64,000 nucleotides of DNA from Symsagittifera roscoffensis (GCF_963678635.1 NC_087063.1:80711574-80775573); one strand, 5' to 3'; counted from the first letter of the stretch, positions 34,501 through 46,736 are shown. Program-made: numbers and translations. Notes: generated by a model not told the origin, from the letters alone.

Positions 34501-37500
34501 AGCGTCGTTTAATTTGTTCACAAACGAGTGACGAAGATTGAATGCAGAGTGAGTTAGCTTTGGCGAAGGCAGTGAGAGGCTTTCGGCAGTTTGCGAGAAG
34601 AGAAGAAGTATTTCTTTGAGGTACTTGAGATCCTCAACAATTTTTATTTTACTCGGAACTTCGTCAACTAATTGGGCTTCAATATAGGCTACCGTTTCGT
34701 CCCACCAGCCTAAAACAACTAACGTTTTATCGGAGAAAAACGTTTTGTTGCACCAGAATGAAAAGAAAAATTAAACAAGACAAAAATATTCACAACACCA
34801 TTTCCCATTTCAAAAAAAAATAAATATATCTGGAAAGAAACTCGGAAAGGACCAGCAACGGGATAATTGGATCCTCCCACAAAATGACTAATTTTATTTG
34901 AAAAACTCTATAATTTTGAAAATCTACTTACCAACATGTTTTGCGCTTGTTGCACAAATCGTGTTCCAATTCACAATTTTCTTATTCGAATCAACCAAGT
35001 ATGACTCAATAATAAAAAATCCGAGAACCTGCTCGAAAAACTCGGATATTTTCTCCCGCTTACACTCCTTTCCAAATCCAGTCAAAAGCAACTGTGCCAA
35101 TTGGTCTCTTCTATGCGTTTCGTACCACCTGCTAAACGCCGCATTATCTTTCTCCAAAGTGTCAAAAATCAACTGACACTTGAAAAGCGCTTTGAAGTTG
35201 ATTACGTCATCGACATTACGCAATGACTCGTCTATGGATTCCCAGGTGTACTTACTATGAGTAAGTGCTGATATGGTTTCAGTTTTAGAAGGACTTCGAC
35301 CAGAAGCTTTTAAATTCTGCTGTTTGTACTGTTCGGCTGTATGCACTACAATTTTCATCGCATTACAACCTATTCTTTTCGCGTTCGCCCAGGCGGATTC
35401 CAAATAGGTTTTAAAAGATCTGTTCACCTCTGCTTTAATAGTATTCCTACTTCGTGTCAAATCAACTCTGAGCTTCTTTGAGAACTCAAACTCTTCAATT
35501 TGTGGCAAAACTTCAGTTGAAAGTTCTTCTAACATTTTTAAAGCGTGATAATGCATATCGGGAGTCTTTAGAAGTTTGCGCATGTTTGAGTGCATGCGCA
35601 GAACTGGAAGACACTTCTCAATTGCGGAGCGAGTCTCGATTATGTTTCGACAGGAGCATACAGACTTCTTGAACACTTCTTGATTCTTTTCCACGACTGA
35701 AACAATATTTAAAGATTCATACACAGAGGCGAAGCAGAGCTTCACACCACTTGCAATGCAAAATCTGTAAATCAAGAAAAAACGTAAAACTCAGATTACA
35801 AAATTGTTGCGAAAACAGTTTTGAAAAATACATCAGCAAAAAAATCAGCCTACCTCCAGCTTACTTTTTAAACATGCCTGCAATGCATCGAAGAATTCCG
35901 AGGACACGCGATCGAAACATTGGTAAACTGCACTGATGAAAGAACCAAAAAGCACTAACTCTGAGCTACAAAGCATATACAAATTAGATTAGAAACAAAA
36001 CAAATGTGATTTGAGAAAAGTTAAAACTATTCTAAATAAAAACACAACACTAGCCACAATGAAAAAATTTACATAACTTTTCGGAAATCAATTCCGAAAC
36101 AATTCAAAAACTTAAAACTTACTTTGTATGAGTTCAAGAAAAAATAAACATCAGACGAATGAAACAAAAAAAACAATAACTAGAACTAGAAAATATAAAA
36201 AACAAGAACTAGAACCAGGCATTTTACGAAACATCAAATTATTTTGAACAGCTATGAAGACAAAAAAGCGCTGATTTTCATTTCCAAGATCCGATCAGAC
36301 AAGAACAACAAGTAAACAGAAAAAAAAGACGGTTTACCAAAAAATCATGCAGGAAACAATTACCGAATATTTAAGGAAAAGATATGCCATTGAACTATTT
36401 TTAGAAAAGATGCAGCCAGAAAACAGATCAAAATTAACTAAGCGTGAATAACATTTTTCCAAAGCAAACAAAAGGAAAAAATGGTAAATTCGTCCAGCAA
36501 TTCTGAACGAAATATCAAAAATTTCAATATTAAAATTTTCTGATTTGATAGGACTTCAATCTTGCTCGATCGGTCTTCGCTTTCTTATTGAAATAGCTAC
36601 TTCAGCAGACAGCAACTCAAAAAATGAACTCGACTAGCAATTTTAATTTAAACTATCAAAAAATTTGAATTTAATTAATTCTGATTTGCTGGCAATTCAG
36701 GCTTGCTCGGTCCTTGTTTTTCAATTAAAATAGCTACTTTTCAAAACACTATGGGCTAAAAATCAATGAGAACATATTTTCAATTTTTTTAGAAAAACTT
36801 TACAGAAAATGAACAAAAAAATTGCGGAAACACAAACTCAACTACCTACACCAGAAAAAATGATAAAAATAGCTGATTGAACAAACAGAAGCATAAAAGG
36901 TAAGATCCAAAGTAACTGTGCAAAAGGAAATCAAAAACGAAAAAAAAAAAAAAATTTCTTAATTTCAAAAAAAATTCGAATAGTCTTTATTTTTTCATTT
37001 TTAAAATTTTCACTTTTAATAGGAAGAGACTGGGAAAAAGACTTAGATTTGTCGAAAACTCTTTGTAAGACTTCAACCATTCTTATAAAAACCAACAAAA
37101 GTAATTGAAAAAAAAAATCATCCGGAAAATGCGCCGACGGAATTAAAGCCGACACTCAATTGCCAAAAAATACCGAAATTTTTTGGCACAAAAAAATACT
37201 TTTAAAGGAACTCATAACAGGCATACAAGGCCCATACCTAACATGCAAATGCTAAATTGCATCTGTATAGTTGCATCTGTACAGCTGTGCAGTAAGACAC
37301 GAGCGAATTGTGGACAAAATTGTTTCCGGGAAAAAGTCTAGTATCGTCGGTTACTATTAACATAACTTAACCGAGATAGCAAATAGCAACATACAAACTG
37401 CACAGCTCGTAGCAGATAGTCGCAATTGTGCTCCTAGTTAAAAGTTACATGCAATACTTTCAAAATCTTTGATTTATACTTCAGTTATCCTTGCTAAAAT

Positions 37501-38063
37501 TGTATACAGTGGCTTGAACTTGAACTATCTAACATCTAGTCATCTAATTAAAACTAAGCGCTTGTTCAATATCTCACCTAACATAAAAATACCGAGCAAA
37601 TAGTTTTTCGTGTTTTTTTTTCCATAGAAATAATGAACTCAGATAACCTTCATTTTTGTTACGAAATTTTTTTTAGATTGAAACAAACAACTGCGAAGTA
37701 AAGTTCATCAAGATATGTAAAATGAATGTTTTGTATTCTACACTAACCAGCTATTGCATGTGCTGTTTGTTCCGCTATTCCGTTCAATTTAGTCTGCAGC
37801 CTTCCCACGTCCGGGCACAGATTCACCAACTGTGAAACGGAGCCACTAAACAAAGCGTAGTTATTACTACACATCTTGACTATCTTCGAATTGTGGTGAG
37901 TGAGACGGCGACTCAGGGTTTCCAGGAACGCCCGGTGGTCTTCGGGTCTCTCGCTTTCAAACACCTCCCGGATGGTAGACGCAATAGAGGAGTCGGAGGA
38001 TTCTAGCTCAGTGACCAGGTACTCATATTGTCTACTGATTCTAGAGTCCGCTCCCGATTCCAT
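31543..38063 (-). CDS. EXOC6: exocyst complex component 6 (Sec15)
   Basis: Sec15 is a subunit of the octameric exocyst that tethers secretory vesicles to the plasma membrane and is an effector of Rab GTPases. Six exons join in phase: 38063-37748, 35696-34932, 34709-34255, 33676-33535, 32700-32426 and 32028-31543, giving 812 residues (human EXOC6 about 804). Matches along the protein: N-terminal coiled-coil region (YLVTELESSDSS, KIVKMCSNNY), the KCLPVLRMHSNMRKLL and KMLEELSTEVLPQIEEF segment, GFGKECKREKISEFFEQVLG, LPFSESVPKIYFTLKEF, and the C-terminal helical domain with LIDYNWT, DMDLTCFENF and FIDVRQLVDVLL. Exon 3 ends at CAG before gttatt; the alternative donor gtgtgt downstream breaks the frame. 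The start is the first ATG of exon 1; an upstream exon cannot be excluded. Divergent but apparently intact, with no stops or frameshifts. Confidence 0.93.
32280..32400 (+). mobile_element. MITE fragment in Sec15 intron 5
   Basis: Shares gactaattaggcca, catatttggtc, aaccttgtaaaac and gtgaggtggtggg with the 15694-15912 element. The left terminus is missing. Confidence 0.55.
33050..33180 (-). repeat. tRNA-derived SINE-like relic in Sec15 intron 4
   Basis: On the minus strand an A-box-like tagcgagcgtagtgtattgg is followed by a T-rich insertion and a B-box-like ctgattcgaatccgac. The spacing fits a split pol III promoter with an insert. No intact cloverleaf is seen, so it is not called a tRNA gene. 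Confidence 0.4.
35697..37747. other. Sec15 intron 1 (2.05 kb)
   Basis: Very AT-rich. It starts with donor gttagt (minus strand) and ends tttcag. It contains a cacagaggcgaagcagagctt scrap of the hairpin-ended MITE family at 35722-35745, only about 26 bases from the exon 2 acceptor, and at about 37300-37350 a relative of the ggacaaagtttttatggg repeat. No other gene. Confidence 0.6.
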
Positions 38064-38299
38064 ACCAATTCTGCAATGCAATGAACAAGTTGCCTCTGAT
38101 TCCTATCAATACAGTTAATGCAAAAACCCTCCAACAAATCGACCAAATGCTCCAAATTCTTGAAAACCCCTTCATTATTTCATCAATTTTCGAGCTCCTA
38201 ACGCGATGATTGTCAGGCACGAAAGACATTTAATTAATGCTTATATTTTGAAACATTAAGCATAATTTTATATTACAGCACGATTATTTGTAGAATAAT

Positions 38300-39060
38300 T
38301 CAAACTGGGGAATGATTTAGTTGCAAATTCAATATATAACTAAAATCTGTTAAAACTAATATTTAGGTTTAATTGAAGGTTAACAAATAAGTACGAGCAT
38401 AACGAATGTTTAAAAACTTTATTATTGAACGAAACAGTTTTGTTCGCAAAAGCCATGCGGATCAAATACGCAGCTCGTTCGTATTGCACGGTTTGATATC
38501 TTTCGGATTCTCGAACTGATGTTTCGAAGTAGTATTGCAAATACTACCAACATGCTACAAAACCACCTGATTTCTCTCATTTTTCCATCACATCGATTTC
38601 GATATTCATACAATTCGTATGCTCATAGAGCCAATTGCTTGCAGGGCCCGAAATTTCGTCCAGTGTCAGACCTGTTTTGAGCGTTACTTATTTTCTGTTT
38701 CGCTTAAAGTACCTTCAAAATGTTCAACTTTCCTTTCTTCTAAGTAGTATGGGACTTGCAATATGGGATCCTACTCGTCCGTGTCTCCTATATTTCTTTT
38801 AAGCATAAGTGTAAAGCAGCGATTCAAATTCCAATTTTCTGGCAGTATGTAATCAAGCTTAATGTCACATTTAACCACAATCAGAGCCATTTCGTTATCG
38901 TTGAAATACATTAAAGCGCTGACATTTAAAAAACCATGGAGTGATTTTGCGAATACCAAACCAAATCAGGTTTTGACTTTTTAAACGACGTCAAGGATTT
39001 TAGTGTCGGGCACAATTTAACAATAAATTGTATTGTCAGTCTTTGTGTACGCGCCATAAT
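38300..39060 (-). pseudogene. decayed gene copy A, unknown family
   Basis: Homologous at DNA and protein level to copy B (41640-42340). On the minus strand it starts MARTQRLTIQFIVKL near 39056, then continues in shifted frames with NVSALMYFNDNEMALIVVKC, ILPENWNLNRCFTL, KVEHFEGTLSETENK, and an ending like WLYEHTNCMNIEIDV. Frameshifts break it. I recognise no domain; the central YFNDN-MA-IVV-C block is the best-conserved part. The upstream tttcttcag could be an acceptor. Confidence 0.55.
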
Positions 39061-40023
39061 TTCGAGGTATATTTCAATGTTGATTCAATAATCTGAAGAA
39101 AAAAAAAAGATTTTAGTATCCTTCAAATATTGGAAAGCGAAAATCAGCATTAATCGGACATCTATCAATGCATTCTCTACACTCAGCCATTTAAAAGCGG
39201 TTCTGAAAAAAACGAGAAAAAAGTAAAAGTTCAATGTGGTATTTTTGTTAGCTTGTTATATATTCAACCAAGCTAACCGTGCTGAGTTTCATTTCAACGC
39301 GATTTCACTCCTTGTAAGCGTTGAAAACTCAGTATACATTTGCTTAGCCGATCTTTTATTTAACCAGGGTTTCTGTGTTCTTTCTTAAAGCAAAAATATG
39401 AATATATCTTCTCCTACACGAATATATATCTTCTCTAACAAAAATTTAAAAATACAAGAATGAAATATCCTACGATTTTTCAGATGATTTATCCGCACGG
39501 GAAAGGACCAACATAAAAGTTGTTCCACGGAGAGCCGCTTTTGTGCCCCTGCTTAAGATCTAAATGCAAATTTTTGGCTAGTTTTCTGGGCTGGCTAAGG
39601 TTGCCTCACCCTCAAGCAACGAGCACGGATCATGGTGTGCCTCGAATATCCGACCTTTCGACTGAGAGGACCAGACGTAATACTTCACCAGCGCTCTCCT
39701 TAAGAAACTAATATTAGAAGCTAGTAAAAATCTAACGACTTTAAATGGTCTTGCCATTATTACAAAAATGGTCTGGCAATACTTTATATTACGAAAACTT
39801 CAAAATTTGAAAACGCCTATGATGACAGTTTAATGATGACAAGTTAACATTTTGATGACAAATTAATATTGCAATTAGTTGGTTCCATAACTTAAATTTC
39901 AGAGAGAGTGATTAATCCGCGTCTTCTGAATGACTGCAAATAAGATATTCGTGCAAAAAAACAGCACATGCAAAAGCTCGTTAAATAATCGTCGAAATTT
40001 CCTTGGTTTTAAAAAAAATTCGT
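39061..40023. other. intergenic DNA
   Basis: No gene. At 39590-39710 the minus strand has a SINE-like stretch (gcgctggtgaagtattacg ... ggtcggatattcgaggc) with only weak pol III box similarity. Confidence 0.35.
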
Positions 40024-40025
40024 TA

Positions 40026-40707
40026 CGAGGCCAAACTGTGCAATGGATAGGCGCACAATTTGGTATTTGTAGGTCTCTCGATTCCGGAGACAAGTCTTTA
40101 AACATGTTCCAAAATGTAAGTGGATTCCACGTACAAAATTTCCGTGGTTCCTCGCACAAATACCTGCAACGTAAATTTTTTTTGGCGCGTCCACTTACAA
40201 AATTTCCATGAATTCCTCCTACAAATACTTCTAACGCAAAATTTGTTGTCATTTGTTTTGTCACGGAATCAGCAACAAGCGAATATAGTTAGTTGTTCTG
40301 GATTTTGCAACTGTTAGCGGATTCCGCAAAATGTACGTGGATTCCGCGAACTTTTTGGGCAGAATCCGCAAATGTAAGCGGATTTTGCAGATTGTAAGTG
40401 GATTCCGCAGCTATAAGTGGATGCCGCTTTCATCTGCGGAGTCTGCAACAGCGCACAAAATTACTATACCCATATTTGATAATTCGTTTGCGGATACCAT
40501 GAAATATTACGGATTCCGCAAACACTGTTGCGGATTCCAAAAATTCGCCTGTTTTTTAAGCGCTAAAAAGTTTTAGCTATTTGTTTGTGGAATCCAAAAC
40601 AGCAAAAGAAGATCAAAGAAAAAAGTAAAGTGGCAAATTCCGCAGCCAATCTGATTTCGGCCTGTTGCGGAATCAGCTTTCATTTCACAAAATGCAGTTT
40701 GGCCTCT
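40026..40707. mobile_element. TA-flanked MITE, copy B, repeat-filled
   Basis: Terminal repeats CGAGGCCAAACTGTGC (left) and GCAGTTTGGCCTCT (right, plus strand) are bounded by TA. The interior (40310-40700) is packed with short words gtaagtggattccgca, tgcggattcc and similar in both orientations, so the element is partly a minisatellite. Its left end matches the right end of copy A in reverse orientation. No ORF of note. Confidence 0.75.
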
Positions 40708-41076
40708 TAATGTTGTTTGTTGTTTTGATCCGGAAACAGTTATCTTCATTATTTCACTTTAGTCCGTACGCAGAAAATAAAACACTTAAAAATTAAACTG
40801 AGAAAGAAAAGCCCTCTATAGTCAGAAACCTCCGTCAGCTAGATTTGGGAAAAAATTAGCCTAAAATGCAGTTTTTGGTCACTTTGCTAGATTTTGATCT
40901 TTTTTGGCGCGCACTCACGCACCAAAAAAAATCAATGCGCTTTGGCGAAACGGAGAACTATCAGCTTGAAAAAAAACTATTGAAGTTTGGTAGACAAACA
41001 ATGACACCAATTGTGACGGCATGTTGGACCCTATCACCCAATTACATAAACACGTTGAAATTATCGTCTTTCATTA

Positions 41077-41506
41077 GAGGCCAAACTGTGTATTTCGTGC
41101 ATTGTAAGTGGATTCCACAACAAGCTGAAAACACATTGGTCGCGAATTTGTCCTCCACAATTGTGAAATCCACAAACAAATAGTAATATATGTGTATAGT
41201 AAAATATCGCTGTCATCGAATCCGCAACTGTAAGCGAAATCCGCAAATTGCAAGCAGAATCCACAAAATTGCGGATTCCACTTACATTTGCGGAATGCGG
41301 AATAACTAGCTAGATTCGCTCGTAGCAGAATTCGCGACAAAACTATTGTGCAAAAACCAAACATACGTTACAGGTATTTGTGCGCGGAGCCCACGGAAAT
41401 TTTGTAAGTTGAATCCACATACATTTTGGAGAATGTTTAAAGATGTCTTCCAGTGACCTACAGACACCAAATTTTGCGCCTATCCAGTGCACAGTAGTTT
41501 GCCTGG
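41077..41506. mobile_element. TA-flanked MITE, copy C
   Basis: Left end GAGGCCAAACTGTG after TTA. Right end tatccagtgcacagtagtttgcctgg before TA, slightly decayed. The interior shares gcattgtaagtggattccac and ccgcaa words with copy B. It lies 370 bases from copy B, and the two sit between decayed gene copies A and B. Confidence 0.72.
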
Positions 41507-41639
41507 TAATATCCGATCTCCAACGATATTAATGAAAAAATTCCGTCCATTCTGCTTTTATTTTGAAATACTGAACAAAATCTATATAGTATATAATTCA
41601 ATTTTAGAACAAACTAAACTACCTAATGACTTAATAAAT

Positions 41640-42340
41640 TACTAATGCTTTGATAAATTAGATATTATAATTGAAAAAGTAATGAGAAATGATATTTCCT
41701 TTCTTTTCAAATACGCAGCGCAATCGTTTGGCTTGTTTTGAGTTCTTTCGGATACTCGAATGATGTTTTGGTGGCAATATTTTTGAATGAAGCTTTGGTA
41801 GCAAAGACTACATCATGCTACTATAACTGATGACTCAAATTTCTATCAAGTCAATTTCGATATTCATACAATTCGTATGCTCATCAATCCAACAATTCGC
41901 AGGATCTAAAATTTCGTCTAACGTCAGCCCTGTGTTGTGTGTTACCTTATTTTCAGTTTCGCTAAAAGTAGCCTCAAAATTTTCAACTTTACTGCCTTCT
42001 GCGTAGAATTGAACTTTGATCGGTTTATTTTCTTCAACTCGTTCGCCCTGGTCACTAACAAACGGAAGTGCTATCTATACCAACTTCTTTCTTATAATAA
42101 AAGTCAAGATGCAGTTCAAATTCCAATTTTTCGGCAAAATGCGACCTGGCTCAACGCCACATTCAACTACAATTACAGCCATTTGATTGTCATTGAAATA
42201 CATTGTCGCGCTTATATTAAAAACGTCCATGATATACATTTGCGACTTCCAAACACCCTGAGGTTCGTTTCTTTTTAATTTTCACCGGTTGCAAATAGAC
42301 AATACACTGTGTTTTCTCTCTTCGTGGTCGTGCCATAATT
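41640..42340 (-). pseudogene. decayed gene copy B, unknown family
   Basis: On the minus strand it starts MARPRREKTQCIVYLQPVKI near 42336, then (after a frameshift) DVFNISATMYFNDNQMAVIV, RILPKNWNLNCILTF, a stop, then VSDQGERVEENKPIKVQFYA, KVENFEATFSETENKVTHN and WIDEHTNCMNIEIDLIEI. Copy B preserves longer open stretches than copy A. The order of blocks is identical in both, so they are paralogues of a real gene of about 200-230 codons. No family is recognised. Confidence 0.55.
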
Positions 42341-43744
42341 CTAAACTATATAAGAATATAAGAATATTGATTCGATAATCTGAAAAAAACTGAAATGCGA
42401 CTACAGCTGGCAATGCAATATATGAGTTCAATAATTCGTCTCGACGATATCATGGCATAGCATAATTTTAGGACAAATGTAAGCGTATCGCATCCGAGGT
42501 GTTCTTTTCAAAAAGTCCGAGTAGCAGAAAGTCTTGCAGAAACTTCAGAGACTACAAGAATCGAATCTTTATATTGACCACTGGCTTTAGGGACACATAC
42601 ATTGCCTATTGCGCCACATCAGCACTCACATCACCATGGTTTCGACACTTAGCGACATTTGTTACCGAAATACAGAGGGTATACTATTAGTCATATATGT
42701 TTCAAACATTTACTGTCATATACATGCTTCAAACTTTTAGGCTGAATAAACTGACGAATTAGAGCGACTACGCAGCTTATCTTCAAACCCCCTTGCAAAA
42801 CTGGTCCCGAAAAATTGACGAACCATGTTATGTATCTATCTTAGTTTATTATTAAAAGGATTAAAATATTTTAGACGGTTACTGAGGAAGCAAAACAGAA
42901 AATCCTACCATAATTCTTTTTGCAAAAGAAAATCATATAAAACGAAAGTAAACATTTTCGATTTTTCTTTGACATTAAGATTCATATGCAAAGTGAGCAA
43001 TATACGAATTTGGCAATAGAGGGAAATACTAAACAATATCCAAAATTCGAAACAGAGGCGAAGCCGATCTTCCGGATTTACTTGATTTAGAGCTGAGTAT
43101 TTGGGAAATGGTTGAAGACTAGCGACTTTTAATCAGCAACGCACGGATAATCTAATCAGCAACGCATGGATATAATAATTTTCAATTTTAATTTTTCATT
43201 TGTCAAGACTATAAAAGTTTACTAAGAAACGAATATATTATGTATAATTTGAGGAGTTTGATCAAGATTTTTTTTAAAACTCAATAAAAACTTGATATTA
43301 CTCAACCCATGTATAATTTATTCATTTGCTTGGTACTAATGACGATTATAATAATTGTTTCATCAAGTAGCCCGTTAACTCAAAATTTCGGGAAAAAAAA
43401 GAATTTAAACTAATGGAGGGAAAACAGAAAAAAAAATGAAATAAACCAAATCCGAGTTGCTCAAGTTACAAACCACAGATTTCGAATAGCACGAGTATTT
43501 AAAATTCAAACCTGTACAAAATAGATTTTGACCACATCACCGAATTGGAATACTGATTCAGTGATTCGGTTAGACACGTTTTGCTTCAAAAAAATTAAAT
43601 TGTTACGTTAATAATAATAATATTTAATTCAGTTGATGATTATTACAATACAATATGTATATTTACAATCATCAACAAGGATTGTCTAAAAAGCCTACGG
43701 CTTATCTAGTTCCGGTTTGACAGCGCTTGCAAATCACACGCGAA
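42341..43744. other. intergenic DNA with one exon-like segment
   Basis: On the minus strand at about 43511-43585 a short frame encodes QNVSNRITESVFQFGDVVKI followed by YFVQ, between ttgaag and gtttga. It is coding-like but unassigned. A cagaggcgaagccgatctt scrap of the hairpin-ended MITE is at about 43053. Nothing else was recognised. Confidence 0.3.
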
Positions 43745-44130
43745 AAAACATAGCCAGCAGATAATTAGAGAAGTATTAGAAGAACAAAATTGGAAAAAGT
43801 TGATCGAAAATTTTTTAACTTTCGAATTTCAAAGAAAAAAATAAATCACACTAAAGCTCTTCAAATTTCATAAATTGTTTGAGGTTGGCCCTAAATCAAC
43901 AGGCACTTTTTTATTCCCCTAGGAATTCAGAAAGCTAAAGCAATTTTTGATGCTAGAAGCCATTCCTTTGTTTCGCGACTTTTAGACTTTTTCAATTCAA
44001 CAGTGGCACGTGATCAAATTTGAGCGTGAACAAAGTTTAAGACTTTTACAAGAAAAAAATGAAAAGAAAAAAAACAATATCACGTCTTATAAAATAGACC
44101 ATATTTTCGCTCTTTAAACACTTATTTGGT
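43745..44130 (+). mobile_element. older MITE family, copy
   Basis: Begins acatagccagcagataatt and contains tttcgaatttcaaagaaaaaaata in common with 30900-30950, plus the aagacttttacaagaaaaaa block. The end is decayed. Confidence 0.55.
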
Positions 44131-44920
44131 TAAATCTTCTACAATACGGTGTTGTAAAGTTTGGTGTGTGAACTTTTCATGCGTATTTCGGGAAAAAAAT
44201 CTAAATTAACGCGATAGATTAGAATCGAGTACCTGGTATGAAAATATATACAGCAACTTCGCAACAATCCATACCTAACCTTTTCAAAAAATGCAATGTT
44301 ATCCACAAGTTCTCAATTCAACGAAAGTTTCGATGGAAACCAATTAAACCTGCTGCTTCTTTTCAAATCAAGTTCTCAGTTGCCGGTAATAGTAGAAGTA
44401 AAAGACTTCGATTACTCAAATCGGAGTTACAAAATCATGGACAATAAAAAATGAAAAAAAAGACAGCAATACCACAAAAAAACTGTTCCACATATATAAC
44501 GAAATTAGTTTAGCAAACAATGTGTGTAGCATCGGCATAAAAACAGGTACAAGTGCGGTGCAGGTTGTATTTATAAACTTTAGACAAAATTATAACTTCA
44601 CTATACATGTACAGAAAAAAAACAATACACAGAATCGAAGCAAATAAAAATTTCTCTTAAGAAAAAGAAAAAATGACAAGAATATGGACAATTGAATGCT
44701 AGATAATCATCGAGTGATAACATTCAAATATAGAAAAAGAACTAACAAATTGTTAAACTCAAAAATTAAATCATCTTATAATCATTAGTATTAGCACGCG
44801 TACCGAACTTTTCTCACAATTTCATGTCTGATCATAGAATTGTCAGACACTAGATAATTTTCAGCTCTCTGCAGATGTTTCACATTTGATCGCATCTGCC
44901 GTTTGCAGACAATATCTGGT
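44131..44920. other. intergenic DNA, nothing recognised
   Basis: AT-rich. The plus-strand frame 44238-44447 has no domain and is not called. Confidence 0.4.
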
Positions 44921-45297
44921 CAGACATGACTATACCTGGTCAGACATGACTATACCTGGTCAGACATGACTATACCTGGTCAGACATGACTATACCTGGT
45001 CAGACATGACTATACATGGTCAGACATGACTATACCTGGTCAGGCATGACTATACCTGGTCAGATATGACTATACCTGGTCAGATATGACTATACCTAAT
45101 CAGACATGACTATACCTGGTCAGACATGACTATACCTGGTCAGGCATGACTATACCTGGTTAGACATGACTATACCTGGTCAGACATGACTATACCTGGT
45201 CAGACATGACTATACCTGGTCAGACATGACTATACCTGGTCAGACATGACTATACATGAGTCAGACATGACTATACCTGAGTCAGACATGACTAGAC
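44921..45297 (+). repeat. 20-bp minisatellite (cagacatgactatacctggt)
   Basis: About 18 units of a 20-bp repeat with few variants (caggcatgac, catggt, cctaat). The last units lengthen to 21 bp (ctgagt). The unit is related, in reverse complement, to the array at 46737-46950. Confidence 0.96.
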
Positions 45298-45799
45298 GTG
45301 ACGTATTTCTGTAAAGACGTACTTACAGACGTATTTACATCTCGTATTCTATTCTGAAAAAAAATAACACATTATATCCCTAATGAAGTAGTGCTATTTT
45401 CAAACGCAATTTTGTCACCGCTTGTCAAACTTTCTACTCGCAAACTTACAAAATTGGCCATCTCTAACACAGCGTCAAATTCAACTACAATAATTTCAGC
45501 TAGCAGTTTTGTATTCATTCAGTTTCTGATTAAAAAATGCTGATTATTGACTAGTCGAAGTCTTCATATCAATTTGAAGTTGTCACATCAAGCTATTTTT
45601 CCAAATCCTCCTTCTCTCTCATAAACATCAATTTTAAGGTGGCACGAAGGATGGTACAATCTGTAAAGAATGATGACCAAGTTTTGTCAAGTGTCTTGTT
45701 TGTCGATGAAATGACCATTTAAATATTCTTTCTTTTGAAGTGGTGTTAGCTGTTAATAGAGCCCTTGTACTTTGTTTGTTGTACATCACGCAACCTGGG

Positions 45800-46122
45800 A
45801 TAGATTGAGTTCATTTTTCAACCATGCCGAGACAATTTTTTTGACCACCTTGACTAATATTTCGACCATGCCGCGACTATTTTTTCGACTGGTGCGACTA
45901 ATTTTTCGACCATGCCGCGACTATTTTTTCGACCACGTCTCGGCCAATTTTTTGACCGCCGCGACTATTTTTTCGACCATGCCGCGACCAATTTTTCGAC
46001 GGCCGCGACTATTTTTTCGACCATGCCGCGACCAATTTTTCGACGGCTGCCACTAATTTTTCGACCGCCGCGACTAATTTTTCGACCACCGCGACTTATT
46101 TTTCGACCGCCGCAACTTAATT
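45800..46122 (+). repeat. CGACTATTTTTTCGACC minisatellite
   Basis: Units of about 21-27 bp alternate a GC-rich half (cgaccatgccgcgac) with a T run. They are irregular and partly decayed at the start. It creates open frames (45772-46056, 45912-46130) that are not treated as genes. Confidence 0.88.
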
Positions 46123-46189
46123 TTTTTTGATTAAAATATGTTACTGCTCAGCCTTGTGAACGATATTATAATGATTGTTACTTTTCCAG

Positions 46190-46341
46190 GAAATCCAATC
46201 TTCTCTGCAAAAAGGACCAAATCGACGAAACAAGATCCGGAGGGGTTGATGCCACATGCAGAGTGTCTCTATGGAGTTGTGACCCAAGAGTGGGTGGGGC
46301 AGAGAGTGGGGGCGTACCACGACTGGATCAAAAACACATGA
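46190..46341 (+). CDS. possible terminal exon, unknown protein
   Basis: A good acceptor (ttacttttccag) precedes a GC-richer open run in phase 1 that encodes NPIFSAKRTKSTKQDPEGLM ... LYGVVTQEWVGQRVGAYHDW, ending IKNT and TGA. The last segment resembles the C-terminal helix of trypsin-family (S1) peptidases (family pattern YTRVS-Y-DWI), but no catalytic exons were found upstream, so that is only a suggestion. It could equally be an orphan exon. Confidence 0.35.
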
Positions 46342-46736
46342 AGACTAAATGAATTCGATGAAGGAGTGAAATACGGCAACCAATATTGCGACTAAATCTA
46401 ATACATTCTCTGCCAGAAATTTGATATAATTCGGGAATTAAAAAAACCTATGACGAAAAATTCCAGGTAAAAACAAAGCAGCACAATTCTCTGATGCAAG
46501 AAAATTGTACCATCTCTTTTTTCTAAAGATTCGCTTTTCTTTTTGGTGATTGTTCAAATTTCTATATAACATATGAAATTTTCTGAGGTTGTCTCTTATG
46601 TTCTCCAAATTTATTTGCAAATATCTCATGAACATCCCATCACTGTTTTTTTATTGTTCTTGCTTCAGTAATTGCGTCTATAATTGATCAGTTGATAATT
46701 TGAGTTTTTGGCTACGGAGTTTTTAAAAAGCATTTT
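46342..46736. other. intergenic DNA, nothing recognised
   Basis: AT-rich; possibly the 3' untranslated region of the preceding exon candidate. Confidence 0.4.

Noticed and set aside
44921-45297. CRISPR-like or telomeric array
   Set aside because: The 20-bp units are contiguous without spacers and do not match telomere motifs.
45772-46130. Two plus-strand ORFs of 94 and 72 codons
   Set aside because: They are frame products of the CGACTATTTTTTCGACC minisatellite.
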